Assembly (NCBI GenBank): GCA_026645935.1
Contig: JAPKMP010000002.1
Location: forward strand, 186,001 to 250,000
Origin: Candidatus Villigracilaceae bacterium
Lineage (GTDB): Bacteria; Chloroflexota; Anaerolineae; Anaerolineales; Villigracilaceae
Direction: 5' to 3'
DNA length: 64,000 nucleotides
Shown here: in pieces, positions 15,539 through 24,281 of the stretch
How the letters are laid out: every line of letters starts with the position of its first letter
Numbering within the stretch: position 1 is the stretch's first letter
Made by a program: the position numbers and the translations under genes
Notes under the pieces: generated by a model
Told to the model about the DNA's origin: nothing
Seen by the model: the letters and a program-made list of their open reading frames with translations, nothing else
Database searches by the model: none

Positions 15539-17251
15539 TTATTCGGAGATCTCCCATTCATATGCATTCCAGAACGGGTACACACCGGAGAATTTTACGC
15601 CTTGCAGGCGGTTGCTGACAGACCACAGATCGGGATCCTTCCACATGCCGATGTAAACGTAATCATCATACATGATCTGCTGGATCTGAGTGAACAGATC
15701 CTTGCGTTTCGCCGGATCCATCTCGACAGCCTGTTGTTTGAACAATTTATCCAGTTCCGGGTTGCAGTAACCCTGGTCATTGGTCCCATCGGGGTTATCC
15801 GCATTGACAACCTGCTCACAAGTGAAGAGTTCGGTATCAGGATCAGGGAAGGCGTTCTGGGCGCTCGAGTATTCGGCAACTTCATACTCGCCCAACGCCA
15901 TTGGACCGCCATCACTAAAGGTATTCCAGAATATATCGCTGGAATGGTTCACCAGTTCGGCGCCAATGCCGACCAGCGCCCACTGTTGCTGCACCACCGC
16001 CTGCACGTTCTTGCGCAATTCACGCGTGTTGGTGATGTAGCGCAGGACGAGTTCCACGCCATCCTTGTCGCGGGTGCCGTCTCCGTTGCTGTCGATCCAG
16101 CCGGCTTCATCCAACAATCTCTTGGCTTCCTCTGGATCATAGGGGTACGGCTCGAAGGCGTCTGCCTGGTAGGGCGGGGTCATATCCCAGTAGGTGGCGT
16201 TTACCGGATTGATATCCGGCATCAACAGGTCGTTCACAATGGTGAAGCGGTCGGTTGCGAGCGCAATCGCCTTGCGGACGTTCACATCCAGCATGGCGGG
16301 ATGTGTCGTATCGGGGTTGACATTCAGGAACCAGGCTTCGTTATAACCCGAGGTGACAGGCACCACCTTCACTTTGCCGTCAGCTTCGAGTTTCTCGATC
16401 TGGTCGGAGGAAAGGAAGGTACCGATATCCGTGTCACCAGCGAGGATGGCGGCTTCCTGTGCGGCATCATCCGGCACGATGCGGACAAAAACCTGCTCCA
16501 GTTTCGGCGGGTTGTACCAGACGGGATTGGCTTTGAAGGCGAGATGACTGCCGGTTTCCCATTCGCTGAATACAAATGGTCCCAAACCGACGGTCGGGTT
16601 GCGGTTCCATTCGGCCTGGTCAATTGTGCCATCCGCCTCGTAGACCGGCTGCAAAATATGTTTGGGCAGAATCCAGTAGAACAGGGTTGTCTGCCAGGCG
16701 GCGAAGGGTTCCTTCAAAGTGATGACAACCGTCGTGGGGTCCTTGGCTTCCACGCTATCCACGTATTTGTCATAGGGATACCGCCCCAATGGGACATTCT
16801 TATCCGACATGATCATGTCGAATGTAAACACGTAATCGTCGGCGGTCATGGGTTCGCCGTCGCTCCATTTGACATCGTCGCGAAGATTGAGCGTGATCGT
16901 CTTGCCATCCGCGCTCAAGCCGCCATTGTCAGCGGACGGCACTTCCGTCACCAGCACCGGAACGGGATTGCCATTCTCGTCAAAGTCCCAGGAGGGTTTG
17001 AGGTAGAACGGGCGCAGATAGCCCGAGAAGGACATCTGCGTGTACATCGGGTTGAGGTTATCCGGCTCCTGCACAAAGGTAATGGTCGCTGTGCCGCTGA
17101 ATGTCGGCGCGGGGGCTGCTCCATTGGTATCGGCGGGGGCTTCTTCAGTAGAGGCTGCGGCAGGTTCTTCCGCAGCCGGGCTGCCACATGCCGCCAGGGT
17201 TATGCTGGCAAGCACGAGCATGGAAAGTAGTAGGTAATACTTGTTTTTCAC
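15539..17251 (-). CDS. Peptide-type ABC importer substrate-binding lipoprotein (family 5)
   Basis: A 570-residue extracellular solute-binding protein of the OppA/DppA class. The signal peptide MKNKYYLLLSMLVLASITLAAC has a lipobox (LAAC), followed by an Ala/Glu-rich linker, so it is a lipoprotein on the outer face of the membrane. Motifs include GKTITLNLRDDVKWSDGEPMT in two halves and VVITLKEPFAAW. The C-terminal part with DPAKRKDLFTQIQ and WSVSNRLQGV is typical. The start codon is GTG at 17251 with a strong AGGAGG. It is the first gene of the operon, just downstream of a divergent-length gap from the GntR regulator, which probably controls it. A long antisense frame (15500-17230) is a shadow. 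Confidence 0.93.
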   Translation of the reverse strand: MKNKYYLLLSMLVLASITLAACGSPAAEEPAAASTEEAPADTNGAAPAPTFSGTATITFVQEPDNLNPMYTQMSFSGYLRPFYLKPSWDFDENGNPVPVLVTEVPSADNGGLSADGKTITLNLRDDVKWSDGEPMTADDYVFTFDMIMSDKNVPLGRYPYDKYVDSVEAKDPTTVVITLKEPFAAWQTTLFYWILPKHILQPVYEADGTIDQAEWNRNPTVGLGPFVFSEWETGSHLAFKANPVWYNPPKLEQVFVRIVPDDAAQEAAILAGDTDIGTFLSSDQIEKLEADGKVKVVPVTSGYNEAWFLNVNPDTTHPAMLDVNVRKAIALATDRFTIVNDLLMPDINPVNATYWDMTPPYQADAFEPYPYDPEEAKRLLDEAGWIDSNGDGTRDKDGVELVLRYITNTRELRKNVQAVVQQQWALVGIGAELVNHSSDIFWNTFSDGGPMALGEYEVAEYSSAQNAFPDPDTELFTCEQVVNADNPDGTNDQGYCNPELDKLFKQQAVEMDPAKRKDLFTQIQQIMYDDYVYIGMWKDPDLWSVSNRLQGVKFSGVYPFWNAYEWEISE

Positions 17252-17405
17252 GATTGTCCTCCTGAAAAGGATTTTGTTTTATTCGACGGTCAAGGAACAT
17301 TGATTGGGTTAGTAGTGGGGATTTGCTCGAATTCTCCTTTCGACGGCGTAAAATGTACTCGTAAAGGCAGCGTAATTGCAACCTTCTAATGAGTGGTTTT
17401 TTTCA

Positions 17406-17444
17406 GAACCCTGCCTGTTGGATCCAGGCATGGGCAGGCCGTTC
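17406..17444. repeat. Imperfect inverted repeat between GntR and importer genes
   Basis: GAAC-CCTGCC pairs with GGCAGG-GTTC around a 17-nt loop. It is flanked by a T7 run before and an A7 run after on the plus strand, the reverse of a normal terminator on either strand. The rest of the 17252-17484 gap shows only the importer ribosome-binding site. Confidence 0.4.
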
Positions 17445-17484
17445 CTAAAAAAAGCGAAAAAAGGCTGGTCGGAAGCAACATATC

Positions 17485-18165
17485 CTATTGGGTGATCGTT
17501 CCCATTAGTTCGCGCAGTACCGACTCGATATGGGTTTTCATGAGCTGCTCTGCGGAGCGTGAGTCGCCGCGTTCCAACGCGGAGATGATTTCCGTGTGTT
17601 CCTTTATATCCACGTCGTCGCGTCCGGTCAGCGGCTGGGATGCCGTGCGCGGGTAATTTCCCATCAGCATGGTAGGGAAAGCTGCCCATAGCATCTTTAA
17701 TTGCCTGATCAGGTAAGGGCGACGGCTGGCGGTAAAGACCAATTCATGAAAGCGGCGGTTCAATTCGCGATATTTCACCACATCTTCCGGAGCGGAATAC
17801 TTCACGAGCTCCGCCTGCACTTTCTTCAACTCTTTTAAAATTTCCGGGGTGATCTCGCTGGCGGCGAACCCGGCGGCACGGGTTTCAAGGAAAGAGCGCA
17901 TTAAATAAATATCTTCCACGTCCTTCATGGAGATATCCACCACTTTTGCTCCGCGATAAGGGACGTGCTCGATCAGCCCTTCAGCCACCAGCTCTTTGAG
18001 CGCCTCGCGCACGGGCATCTGGCTAACGCTTAATTCCTGTGCCAGTTTTTCCTGCCGCAGCCATTCGCCAGGCTTGAAGCGCCCATCCAGAATGGCGGTT
18101 CGCAACTGGTCTGCAACCAACTTCCGCAGTTGTCGGTGAGAGGTCAATTCATTAAGCATAAGCAT
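17485..18165 (-). CDS. GntR-family transcriptional regulator (FadR subfamily)
   Basis: A 226-residue regulator. The N-terminal winged helix is LRKLVADQLRTAILDGRFKPG followed by LRQEKLAQELSVSQMPVREALKEL, the GntR DNA-binding signature. The C-terminal FCD domain is all-helical, with an ELNRRFHELVF metal/ligand His site and HTEIISALERGD. Effector unknown. It lies upstream of, and on the same strand as, the peptide-type importer, which it probably regulates. The start at 18165 was chosen over the open frame to 18246 because the promoter-like palindrome lies between them and the family begins close to the winged helix. Confidence 0.88.
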   Translation of the reverse strand: MLMLNELTSHRQLRKLVADQLRTAILDGRFKPGEWLRQEKLAQELSVSQMPVREALKELVAEGLIEHVPYRGAKVVDISMKDVEDIYLMRSFLETRAAGFAASEITPEILKELKKVQAELVKYSAPEDVVKYRELNRRFHELVFTASRRPYLIRQLKMLWAAFPTMLMGNYPRTASQPLTGRDDVDIKEHTEIISALERGDSRSAEQLMKTHIESVLRELMGTITQ

Positions 18166-18176
18166 ACTCTGATATA

Positions 18177-18189
18177 AGATATAATATCT
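18177..18189. promoter_or_regulatory. Palindrome upstream of the GntR gene (operator candidate)
   Basis: AGATATAATATCT is a perfect 13-bp palindrome with a central A, about 12 bases before the GntR start. It contains TATAAT on the plus strand and TATTAT on the minus strand. TTGACA-like TTGACATTAG follows at 18194. It fits an autoregulatory operator overlapping the -10 box. Confidence 0.45.
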
Positions 18190-18245
18190 AATATTGACAT
18201 TAGCATATTGGAGGGTCTGAGTCAAGCATTTGGCAAAATCTCTCA

Positions 18246-18553
18246 TTTTTCCAGGGATTCATCCAAACCAGCCGCAATCAGTAAAACCTCAGAAGTGAAG
18301 GAACAAGCCCTGGTGGAGGCGGAAGAAACAGCGTTGTTCGAACTGGTCAAAAAACGCCAAACGCCAGTAATCCACTGTGGATGAAATCCTATGCGATCGT
18401 TGCCGTACTCATCCAACTCACCTCCTGTTCTTCGATAAAGTGCTTGTGATGGCGGAGAATAAGAAGAAGCGGGGGAATCGCCTACGACTGCTTCAAAGAA
18501 TTTCATCCCTCTCCAAAGGCATCGCCGGCCTTAGCATTCTCGAGGGTTTCTAA
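18246..18553 (+). pseudogene. Decayed 3' end of a glyS (glycyl-tRNA synthetase beta) gene
   Basis: Two frames of this stretch match the C-terminus of GlyRS beta. From about 18290 one reads EQALVEAEETALFELVKK (intact gene: [13 protein letters not shown]). After a frameshift, 18374-18553 reads TVDE..., then [19 protein letters not shown] and LLQRISSLSKGIAGLSILEGF with a stop. The last 42 codons (18428-18553) align without gaps to 12411-12536 of glyQS: 31 of 41 residues match, and about two thirds of bases. It lacks the rest of the gene and has a frameshift, so it is a remnant. It has the same orientation as glyQS, 6 kb away. Confidence 0.88.
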
Positions 18554-18596
18554 ATTAAGAGCAAATTAGCCTTTTTTCAATTCCGACGTAGTTGGG

Positions 18597-18602
18597 TATA
18601 AT
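18597..18602 (+). promoter_or_regulatory. -10 box upstream of the small membrane protein gene
   Basis: GGGTATAAT at 18594-18602, giving a leader of about 77 nt that ends in a strong AAAAGGAGAT ribosome-binding site. Confidence 0.5.
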
Positions 18603-18685
18603 TTTCCCATTCAGTGGGGACGCTTCTTCGCTCACTCGTTCATCGTATTCTGCGTCGCAGCAACCTTTAGAAAAGGAGATAATCC

Positions 18686-18943
18686 ATGTCCCGCCTGGCT
18701 GTTCGTACCATCCTTATTGCGGTGATCGCCCTTGTGATCATCGCCGGAACTTATATGAGCGTGCAAGCCCTGTCTGCCGCCTCTGCGAAGGACAGCAAAG
18801 GCATGTACGTGCTCAGCGGCAACCTGACAAACCCGCTCAAGAATCAGGCAGCGGAGGAGTCCAAGCCGAAATTGGACACCTATCACGAACCTTCTGACGG
18901 GGGTCGCGATTGCGACTCCAAGGGAGATTCAAGCGATCTCTAA
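18686..18943 (+). CDS. Small single-pass membrane or secreted protein, unknown function
   Basis: An 85-residue protein that I do not recognise. Residues 5-27 (AVRTILIAVIALVIIAGTYM) are a membrane anchor or signal segment, and an ALSAASA stretch could be a signal peptidase site. The remainder is polar and ends in an acidic, Asp/Ser-rich tail (DGGRDCDSKGDSSDL) with one Cys. Evidence that it is real: TATAAT box, AAAAGGAGAT just upstream of the ATG, and a strong terminator right after the stop. It is transcribed alone, between a glyS remnant and dnaG. Confidence 0.65.
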   Translation: MSRLAVRTILIAVIALVIIAGTYMSVQALSAASAKDSKGMYVLSGNLTNPLKNQAAEESKPKLDTYHEPSDGGRDCDSKGDSSDL

Positions 18944-18960
18944 ATGTAATTAAACCGCGC

Positions 18961-18990
18961 AGGGCAGTGAGAAACTGCCCTGTTTTCTTT
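18961..18990 (+). terminator. Intrinsic terminator of the small membrane protein gene
   Basis: AGGGCAGT / ACTGCCCT stem, 5-nt loop, then GTTTTCTTTT. Confidence 0.85.
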
Positions 18991-18995
18991 TAGTA

Positions 18996-19083
18996 GACCT
19001 CTTGCAAAAGTCACAATTTTTTCTTGCTGAAGGCGGCATCTCCGCCGCCGGAGACTGCGGCGGGAGCACTTATGCAAGAGGTC
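18996..19083. mobile_element. MITE-like element with 16-bp terminal inverted repeats
   Basis: GACCTCTTGCAAAAGT at 18996-19011 and its inverse ACTTATGCAAGAGGTC at 19068-19083 match at 15 of 16 positions. The 88-bp element has no open frame and an internal GGCGGCATCTCCGCCGCC hairpin. The ends resemble those of some IS families. No clear target duplication is visible. Confidence 0.55.
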
Positions 19084-19119
19084 CGATGGATTTGATTTGC
19101 CATTCCATCGAACCACGCC

Positions 19120-19125
19120 TATAAT
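19120..19125 (+). promoter_or_regulatory. -10 box of dnaG, nine bases before the ATG
   Basis: A perfect TATAAT ends nine bases before the start codon, so the mRNA has almost no leader. Confidence 0.55.
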
Positions 19126-19134
19126 TCAATCTGC

Positions 19135-21033
19135 ATGTCAACCATTGATGAGATCAAATCCAAGATAGACATTGTTGACCTCGTCTCCGAGGCGGGGGTG
19201 AAACTGCGCAAAGCGGGTCGAAGCCAGACCGGATTTTGTCCGTTCCACGATAATAAACATACGCCTGCTTTCGTCGTCTGGCCCGAGTCCGGGACGTGGC
19301 GCTGTTTCGGCCAATGCAACGAAGGCGGCGACATCTTCAAATTCGTGATGAAGCGCGAGGGGATCGACTTCAAGGAAGCGCTGCAAAAACTTGCGGCGCG
19401 CGCGGGCGTGGAGATCAAGGAATACCAGCGGGAGACACCTCAACAGAAGGAAGCCTATCAACACCTTCGCAAATTATTGGAAGACGCGGTCATCTTTTAC
19501 CACAGCCATTTGCTTGCGAACGGGGAAATCCTCTCGTACCTGCGCGAAAAACGCGGTTTGACCGACGCCACCATCGAGACGTTTGGTTTGGGTTTTGCGC
19601 CTCCCGGTTACGACAATGCCTTGAAGCATTTCACCCAGCGCGGCTATCTCGAACAGGACTTGATGGATGCGGGCTTGCTGAGCGAACGCGACGACGGCAG
19701 GCGTTACGATAAATTCCGCAACCGCATCATGATTCCCATCCGCGACGAACAGGGACGCATGGCGGGTTTCGGCGCGCGCATCGTGGACCCAAACGATATT
19801 CCAAAGTTCCTGAATTCACCCGAGACCGCGATCTTTACCAAAGGACATTTGTTCTACGGCTTGGACCGCGCCCGCAAGCCCATCCGCGCGGCGGACCAGG
19901 CTGTGATCGTGGAAGGTTATTTGGATGTCATTGCCTTGCATCAAGCAGGCTATGAGAACGTCGTCTCGCCGATGGGCACGGCGTTGACGGAAGACCAATT
20001 GCGTTTGCTCAAACGTTCGACGAGAAGAATTGTCCTCGCGCTCGACCCGGATGTTGCGGGGCAAAAAGCCGTCCTGCGCGGGCTCGACGCGGCGCGTTCC
20101 GCCATGGATAAGGAAGGCGAACTGGCTTTCGACGCGCGCGGTTTGCTTCGGAATGAATCCCGACTCCAGGCGGATTTACGCGTTGCAACGATGCCGGACG
20201 ACCTCGACCCGGATGAGATCGTGGCGCGCGATAAAAATGAATGGGCGAAGATAATCGAGAATGCGAAGCCCATCGTCACGCATGTGATGGAGGCCCTTAC
20301 TGCCGGGCAGAACCTGAACGACCCAAAGGTGAAGAATCAGATCGCGGCGCAGGTGCTTCCTTTGATAGATGATCTGGGAAGCCCGCTCGAGCGCGATACG
20401 TATCGTCAGGCGCTGGCGAGAATGCTGCGGGTAAATGAAAGTGCGTTGATGGGCGCCCAGCCAAAGGGTCCGGTGATGAGGCGCAAACCGCGCGGGGTTG
20501 AATCCGGTGAGAGAGTCGAATCAAAGGGCGTGGCGGCTCATCCAAGAAAAAACATCGAGCATTATTGTCTGGCTGTTCTTTTACGTAAACCGGAATTGTT
20601 GTATCGCCTGGATCGCAGACTGGAAGAGTTCGGCTTGAGCCCCTTGGCGGTGGAGGATTTCGAGTATACTGACCATCAGTTGTTGTTCGAGGTCTTGAGG
20701 CAGGCTATGAGTCAGGATGAAAAGGACCATGGTTTTTTTGTCCACTCGAAGATCCCCGAAGCGCTGACCGCATTGACGACCGAATTGCTTGCGCAGACCG
20801 AGAAACTCGACCCATCGGAAGATAAATTGCTCGATGACCTGCTGGCGCGGTTTTTGGATCTGCGCCGCACCCATGCGATGACGAATGTGAACCAGTTGCG
20901 GTATATGCAGGAGGATGAACAGCAGATCGGCGGCGAGCATTTAAAAATGTACCAGGAACAGACGATCCAGTTCACGCGGCTGTTGCGCGGGCTGGACCAG
21001 GCGAAGTTGAAGATGTCGAAACGACAGGCATGA
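19135..21033 (+). CDS. dnaG: DNA primase DnaG
   Basis: A 632-residue primase that makes RNA primers at the replication fork. The N-terminal CHC2 zinc finger is [15 protein letters not shown] followed by [12 protein letters not shown]. The catalytic core contains [17 protein letters not shown] and the TOPRIM block [20 protein letters not shown] with the acidic EGY and later [11 protein letters not shown]. The C-terminal third (after about residue 430) is less conserved and should hold the DnaB-interaction domain. A perfect TATAAT nearly touches the start codon. The stop overlaps the upstream end of the rpoD frame, as expected for a macromolecular-synthesis operon; rpsU is absent. Confidence 0.97.
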   Translation: MSTIDEIKSKIDIVDLVSEAGVKLRKAGRSQTGFCPFHDNKHTPAFVVWPESGTWRCFGQCNEGGDIFKFVMKREGIDFKEALQKLAARAGVEIKEYQRETPQQKEAYQHLRKLLEDAVIFYHSHLLANGEILSYLREKRGLTDATIETFGLGFAPPGYDNALKHFTQRGYLEQDLMDAGLLSERDDGRRYDKFRNRIMIPIRDEQGRMAGFGARIVDPNDIPKFLNSPETAIFTKGHLFYGLDRARKPIRAADQAVIVEGYLDVIALHQAGYENVVSPMGTALTEDQLRLLKRSTRRIVLALDPDVAGQKAVLRGLDAARSAMDKEGELAFDARGLLRNESRLQADLRVATMPDDLDPDEIVARDKNEWAKIIENAKPIVTHVMEALTAGQNLNDPKVKNQIAAQVLPLIDDLGSPLERDTYRQALARMLRVNESALMGAQPKGPVMRRKPRGVESGERVESKGVAAHPRKNIEHYCLAVLLRKPELLYRLDRRLEEFGLSPLAVEDFEYTDHQLLFEVLRQAMSQDEKDHGFFVHSKIPEALTALTTELLAQTEKLDPSEDKLLDDLLARFLDLRRTHAMTNVNQLRYMQEDEQQIGGEHLKMYQEQTIQFTRLLRGLDQAKLKMSKRQA

Positions 21034-21080
21034 GATTTCGACGATCGGGTCGCGACGACACCCTTGGGAAAGGAAGACGA

Positions 21081-22694
21081 ATGTCTCCCAAAAAACCGGG
21101 AAAGAAATCAACTCCGAAAAAAACATCCAGAAAAAGCGCAAAGGGAAAAAAACAAAAAAAGAAGCAACAAAGCGCGCCGATCGTTCATGCCGTGCTGGGA
21201 TCGCTCGATCAGCGGGCACCCGCGCCGGAATTCGGCGGGGACGATTTCATCGAACCGGACGAATCGATCCTGACCCAGCAGGAAGAAGACCTCGAAGGAC
21301 AACTCGACCTGCATGCGCATTTATCAGCCGAGCCCGGTGAAGACCCGGTGCGTCTGTATCTGCGCGAGATCGGGCAGGTGAAACTGCTCGACGCGGACAG
21401 CGAGTTCCGGCTGGCGACTCTGATCGAAGGCGACCGCATGATCGCCACACTGAACAGACTCAAAAAGCGCAAGGGGGTTTCGCAGGAGGTTTCGATCTAT
21501 CATTCGATCCTTTCAGAGATGTTGACCTCCTGGGATCGCCTCATCGAAGATACCGAACGCCTCGAGCACGACCTGCCCAGCATGGCTTTGCTGCTTGCGG
21601 AAGCCCAGTCGCTTCACGCCGGGTGGGAGTTTGATTCGCCGTCCTATCTTCGCGCCTACCTCGACAACGGCCAGTGGGGGGGCAATCACCTTTGGGATAA
21701 CCTCGCGCGCCACGCCTACAGTGTTTATCTGTGTTTATATCTCCTTCCATATAAATACGCCACTTGGCTTGTGGAACACGTCCGCGCCCATCACGGTTTC
21801 CCATCCCAGCGCACATTATTCCGCAACCTGCCTCCAGACGGAGAATTAACCGCCGAAATAAACGCAGTCCGCGCGCGCGCCTCGGAGGCGCAGCAATCTC
21901 TCGTCCGCGCGAACTTGCGGCTCGTGGTGAGCGTCGCCAAACGATATTTGGGACGCGGCATTCCATTGCTCGATCTGATCCAGGAAGGCAACATGGGACT
22001 CTTGCGCGCCATCGGCAAGTTCGATCCGCGGCGCGGATTCAAATTCAGCACCTACGCCACCTGGTGGATCCGCCAGTCCATCAACCGTTCCATTGCCGAG
22101 CAGGCGCGGACGATCCGCATCCCGGTGCATTTGTTCGAGTCGATCTCAAGGATTTTGCGCGCCCAGCGTCATCTTACTCAGGTCTTGGGGCGCGAGCCGA
22201 CCAATGAAGATATTGCGCTCGAAGCCGGTTATCTTTCCGCGGTGGATGTTCAAGCGATCTTGCGCGCGCATGCCGAGAACAAAACCGTCCCTCAGGAATT
22301 GCAGCGCAAGCTTGATACCGCCTCGCAAAAAGTGACCCGCGCTTTGCGCTCCGCCGAGGAGACCATCTCGCTCGAGGGCCCGGTGGGAGACGACGAATCC
22401 AGCGCCCTGGGCGATTTCATCGAAGATGAAGATGCGCTCTCTCCTATGGATGCCGCCGCGCGCGAGATGTTAAGGGAGCAGATCACACACGCGCTCGCTT
22501 CATTATCTGAGCGGGAACGCGATGTGCTCGAACTGCGCTTCGGTCTCAAGGACGGGCGCGAACACACGCTCGAAGAAGTCAGCCGCTATTTCGATGTGAC
22601 GCGCGAGCGGGTCCGCCAGATCGAGGCGAAGGCGCTGCGGAAGTTAAGGCATCCGAGCAAGAGCAGGGAGTTGAGGGATTATTTGGGGGATTGA
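21081..22694 (+). CDS. rpoD: RNA polymerase primary sigma factor (sigma-70)
   Basis: A 537-residue sigma factor from ATG 21081. The start is very Lys-rich ([20 protein letters not shown]). Region 1.2 is [16 protein letters not shown], with a nonconserved insertion of about 130 residues between 1.2 and 2. Region 2 is [22 protein letters not shown] followed by [19 protein letters not shown] (-10 recognition). Region 4.2 is [21 protein letters not shown] (-35 recognition). ATG 21081 is preceded by GGGAAAGGAAG; the frame is open to 21030, where ATGA would overlap the dnaG stop. Directly downstream of dnaG, it is probably co-transcribed with it. Confidence 0.95.
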   Translation: MSPKKPGKKSTPKKTSRKSAKGKKQKKKQQSAPIVHAVLGSLDQRAPAPEFGGDDFIEPDESILTQQEEDLEGQLDLHAHLSAEPGEDPVRLYLREIGQVKLLDADSEFRLATLIEGDRMIATLNRLKKRKGVSQEVSIYHSILSEMLTSWDRLIEDTERLEHDLPSMALLLAEAQSLHAGWEFDSPSYLRAYLDNGQWGGNHLWDNLARHAYSVYLCLYLLPYKYATWLVEHVRAHHGFPSQRTLFRNLPPDGELTAEINAVRARASEAQQSLVRANLRLVVSVAKRYLGRGIPLLDLIQEGNMGLLRAIGKFDPRRGFKFSTYATWWIRQSINRSIAEQARTIRIPVHLFESISRILRAQRHLTQVLGREPTNEDIALEAGYLSAVDVQAILRAHAENKTVPQELQRKLDTASQKVTRALRSAEETISLEGPVGDDESSALGDFIEDEDALSPMDAAAREMLREQITHALASLSERERDVLELRFGLKDGREHTLEEVSRYFDVTRERVRQIEAKALRKLRHPSKSRELRDYLGD

Positions 22695-22819
22695 AGAAGC
22701 ATCAGAAGATGTGTCAGTAATGGGGAATGCAAGTGAACTCAAAGAGATTTTTCCAACATGACAAATATCATCAATTTTGTGAAAAGGGGCACTTTTTCTA
22801 GGCGTTAAAAACCCTTTGT

Positions 22820-22827
22820 GATATACT
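22820..22827 (+). promoter_or_regulatory. Promoter of the nuo operon
   Basis: Extended -10 TGATATACT-type sequence with TATACT at 22822-22827, 43 bases before nuoA; no strong -35. The remaining 22695-22870 gap contains a short AT-rich stretch without a gene. Confidence 0.5.
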
Positions 22828-22870
22828 ACCGCGAAACTGTGCAAGATTTCACACATCCACCGAGGTGTTT

Positions 22871-23227
22871 ATGTTGTTGGAATACATTGCCATCGGGGTG
22901 ATGATCGCTGTAGCCACCCTGATCGCCTTTATTGCGATCGGTCTGGGGGAACTGTTCGGACCGAAAAAGAAATCAGCAGGAAAGGATATGCCTTATGAAT
23001 CGGGCATGAATCCGTACGGAGAAGGGACGCGGCGCATGCCGGTCCGCTTCTATTTGATCGCGGTCCTGTTCATTTTGTTCGACATCGAAGTTGTGTTCTT
23101 CCTGCCCTGGGCGATCGCCTTCCGCCAGCTCGGCCTGTTCGGCTTGATCGAGATGGTCGTCTTTATCGTTATCCTTCTTATCGGTTACGTGTATGCGTGG
23201 AAAAAAGGAGCCCTGGAATGGGAGTAG
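22871..23227 (+). CDS. nuoA: NADH-quinone oxidoreductase subunit A
   Basis: A 118-residue membrane subunit of complex I, three segments. The loop after segment 1 holds the conserved [21 protein letters not shown] block (here Met-Asn-Pro in place of the usual Cys-containing CG), which forms part of the quinone-cavity surface, and [12 protein letters not shown] lies in segment 2. GAGGTG at 22862-22867 supports ATG 22871 rather than GTG 22865. First gene of the operon; nuoB starts ten bases before its end. Confidence 0.95.
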   Translation: MLLEYIAIGVMIAVATLIAFIAIGLGELFGPKKKSAGKDMPYESGMNPYGEGTRRMPVRFYLIAVLFILFDIEVVFFLPWAIAFRQLGLFGLIEMVVFIVILLIGYVYAWKKGALEWE

Positions 23228-23712
23228 AGCAAAAACTCGGCAACATGGGCGTGGTCACCACCACGCTTGAAAATGTCATCAACTGGTCGCGCACCAATGC
23301 GATGTGGCCCATGCTGTTCGGCCTGGCGTGCTGCGCCATCGAGATGATGTCGGCGCAGGCGGCGCATTACGACATGAGCCGTTTTGGCATGGAACTGATG
23401 CGCGCCAGCCCGCGCCAGTCGGATTTGATGATCGTGGCGGGGCGCGTCTCGAAGAAAATGGGACCCGTCCTGCGCCGTCTGTACGACCAGATGCCCGAGC
23501 CGAAATGGGTGATCGCCATGGGCGATTGCGCCTCCTGCGGCGGGGTCTTCAATAACTATGCCATCTACCAGGGCGTGGACGAAGTCGTGCCGGTGGATGT
23601 TTACGTGGCGGGCTGCCCTCCGCGCCCCGAGGCGTTGATTCACGGCGTGTTGACGTTGTATGAAAAGGTCAAGGGTATAAAACTCGCCGAGAAAACGGTG
23701 GAAGAAAAGTAA
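23218..23712 (+). CDS. nuoB: NADH-quinone oxidoreductase subunit B
   Basis: A 164-residue peripheral subunit that holds cluster N2, the last iron-sulfur centre before quinone. Ligand cysteines are visible: the tandem pair in [10 protein letters not shown], then GDCASCGG and [17 protein letters not shown] lies six bases before ATG 23218, which overlaps the end of nuoA; an in-frame ATG at 23197 is less likely. The product binds NuoC and NuoD, encoded next. Confidence 0.96.
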   Translation: MGVEQKLGNMGVVTTTLENVINWSRTNAMWPMLFGLACCAIEMMSAQAAHYDMSRFGMELMRASPRQSDLMIVAGRVSKKMGPVLRRLYDQMPEPKWVIAMGDCASCGGVFNNYAIYQGVDEVVPVDVYVAGCPPRPEALIHGVLTLYEKVKGIKLAEKTVEEK

Positions 23713-23720
23713 TCAACAAT

Positions 23721-23750
23721 ACCTGACAGGTTTTCGAAAACCCGCCAGGT
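23721..23750. repeat. Palindromic CCTGACAGGTTTT repeat
   Basis: ACCTGACAGGTTTT / AAAACCCGCCAGGT arms around a CG centre, in the nuoB-nuoC gap. Related palindromes occur at 54918-54949 and 59251-59283. Confidence 0.75.
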
Positions 23751-23766
23751 CTCTTGGAATCGATAT

Positions 23767-24279
23767 ATGGAAAAATCCCTCGAACCCATCCTGAAGAACC
23801 TGCAGGATAAATTTGGCGCGACCCTCGAAGAATTTCGCGGCGAAGCGCAATGCATCGTCAAGGCGGAACAGATCGTCGGAGCCTTGAAGACCCTGCGGGA
23901 CGCGCACCACTTCGAACTGTTGTCGGCGCAAACCGCAGTCGATTATTTCCCGCAGACCGCTCCGAGGTTTCATGTCATTTATCAGTTGACATCCATCTCG
24001 AAAAACCTGTCGGTGCAATTGAGAGTCCCGGTCAGCGCAGGCAACCCAAAGGTACCGACTGCGGCGAATGTCTACAAAACAGCGGTCTGGCGCGAACGCG
24101 AACTCATCGATATGTTCGGCATCGAGTTCGAAGGCCATCCCGATCCGCGCCGCATTTTAATGCCGGAGGGGACGGAAGGACATCCGCTGCGAAAGGACTT
24201 CCCGCTCGGCTACGAAGAACCGCAGTTCACGTTCAACTTCGAAGAGATCGACCTGCGCAAGCCGTACGCAAAGGAATAA
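23767..24279 (+). CDS. nuoC: NADH-quinone oxidoreductase subunit C
   Basis: A 170-residue peripheral subunit (30-kDa family). The diagnostic WRERELIDMFGIEFEGHPD and ILMPEGTEGHPLRKDFPLG blocks are present, followed by the short tail typical of stand-alone NuoC. It helps position NuoB and NuoD at the quinone site. The gene follows nuoB after a 54-bp gap holding a palindromic repeat and precedes nuoD by two bases. Confidence 0.96.
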   Translation: MEKSLEPILKNLQDKFGATLEEFRGEAQCIVKAEQIVGALKTLRDAHHFELLSAQTAVDYFPQTAPRFHVIYQLTSISKNLSVQLRVPVSAGNPKVPTAANVYKTAVWRERELIDMFGIEFEGHPDPRRILMPEGTEGHPLRKDFPLGYEEPQFTFNFEEIDLRKPYAKE

Positions 24280-24281
24280 CC

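Noticed and set aside
15500-17230. 576-residue open frame on the plus strand
   Set aside because: It is the antisense shadow of the ABC binding-protein gene, which has a lipobox signal peptide and family motifs. The plus-strand translation has no recognisable domain or ribosome-binding site.
17406-17444. Terminator for the GntR gene
   Set aside because: On both strands the T-run precedes the hairpin and A-residues follow it, the wrong order for an intrinsic terminator.
23850-24281. N-terminal extension of the nuoD frame
   Set aside because: It overlaps nuoC in another frame; the extra residues do not resemble NuoD, and ATG 24282 fits the family start.
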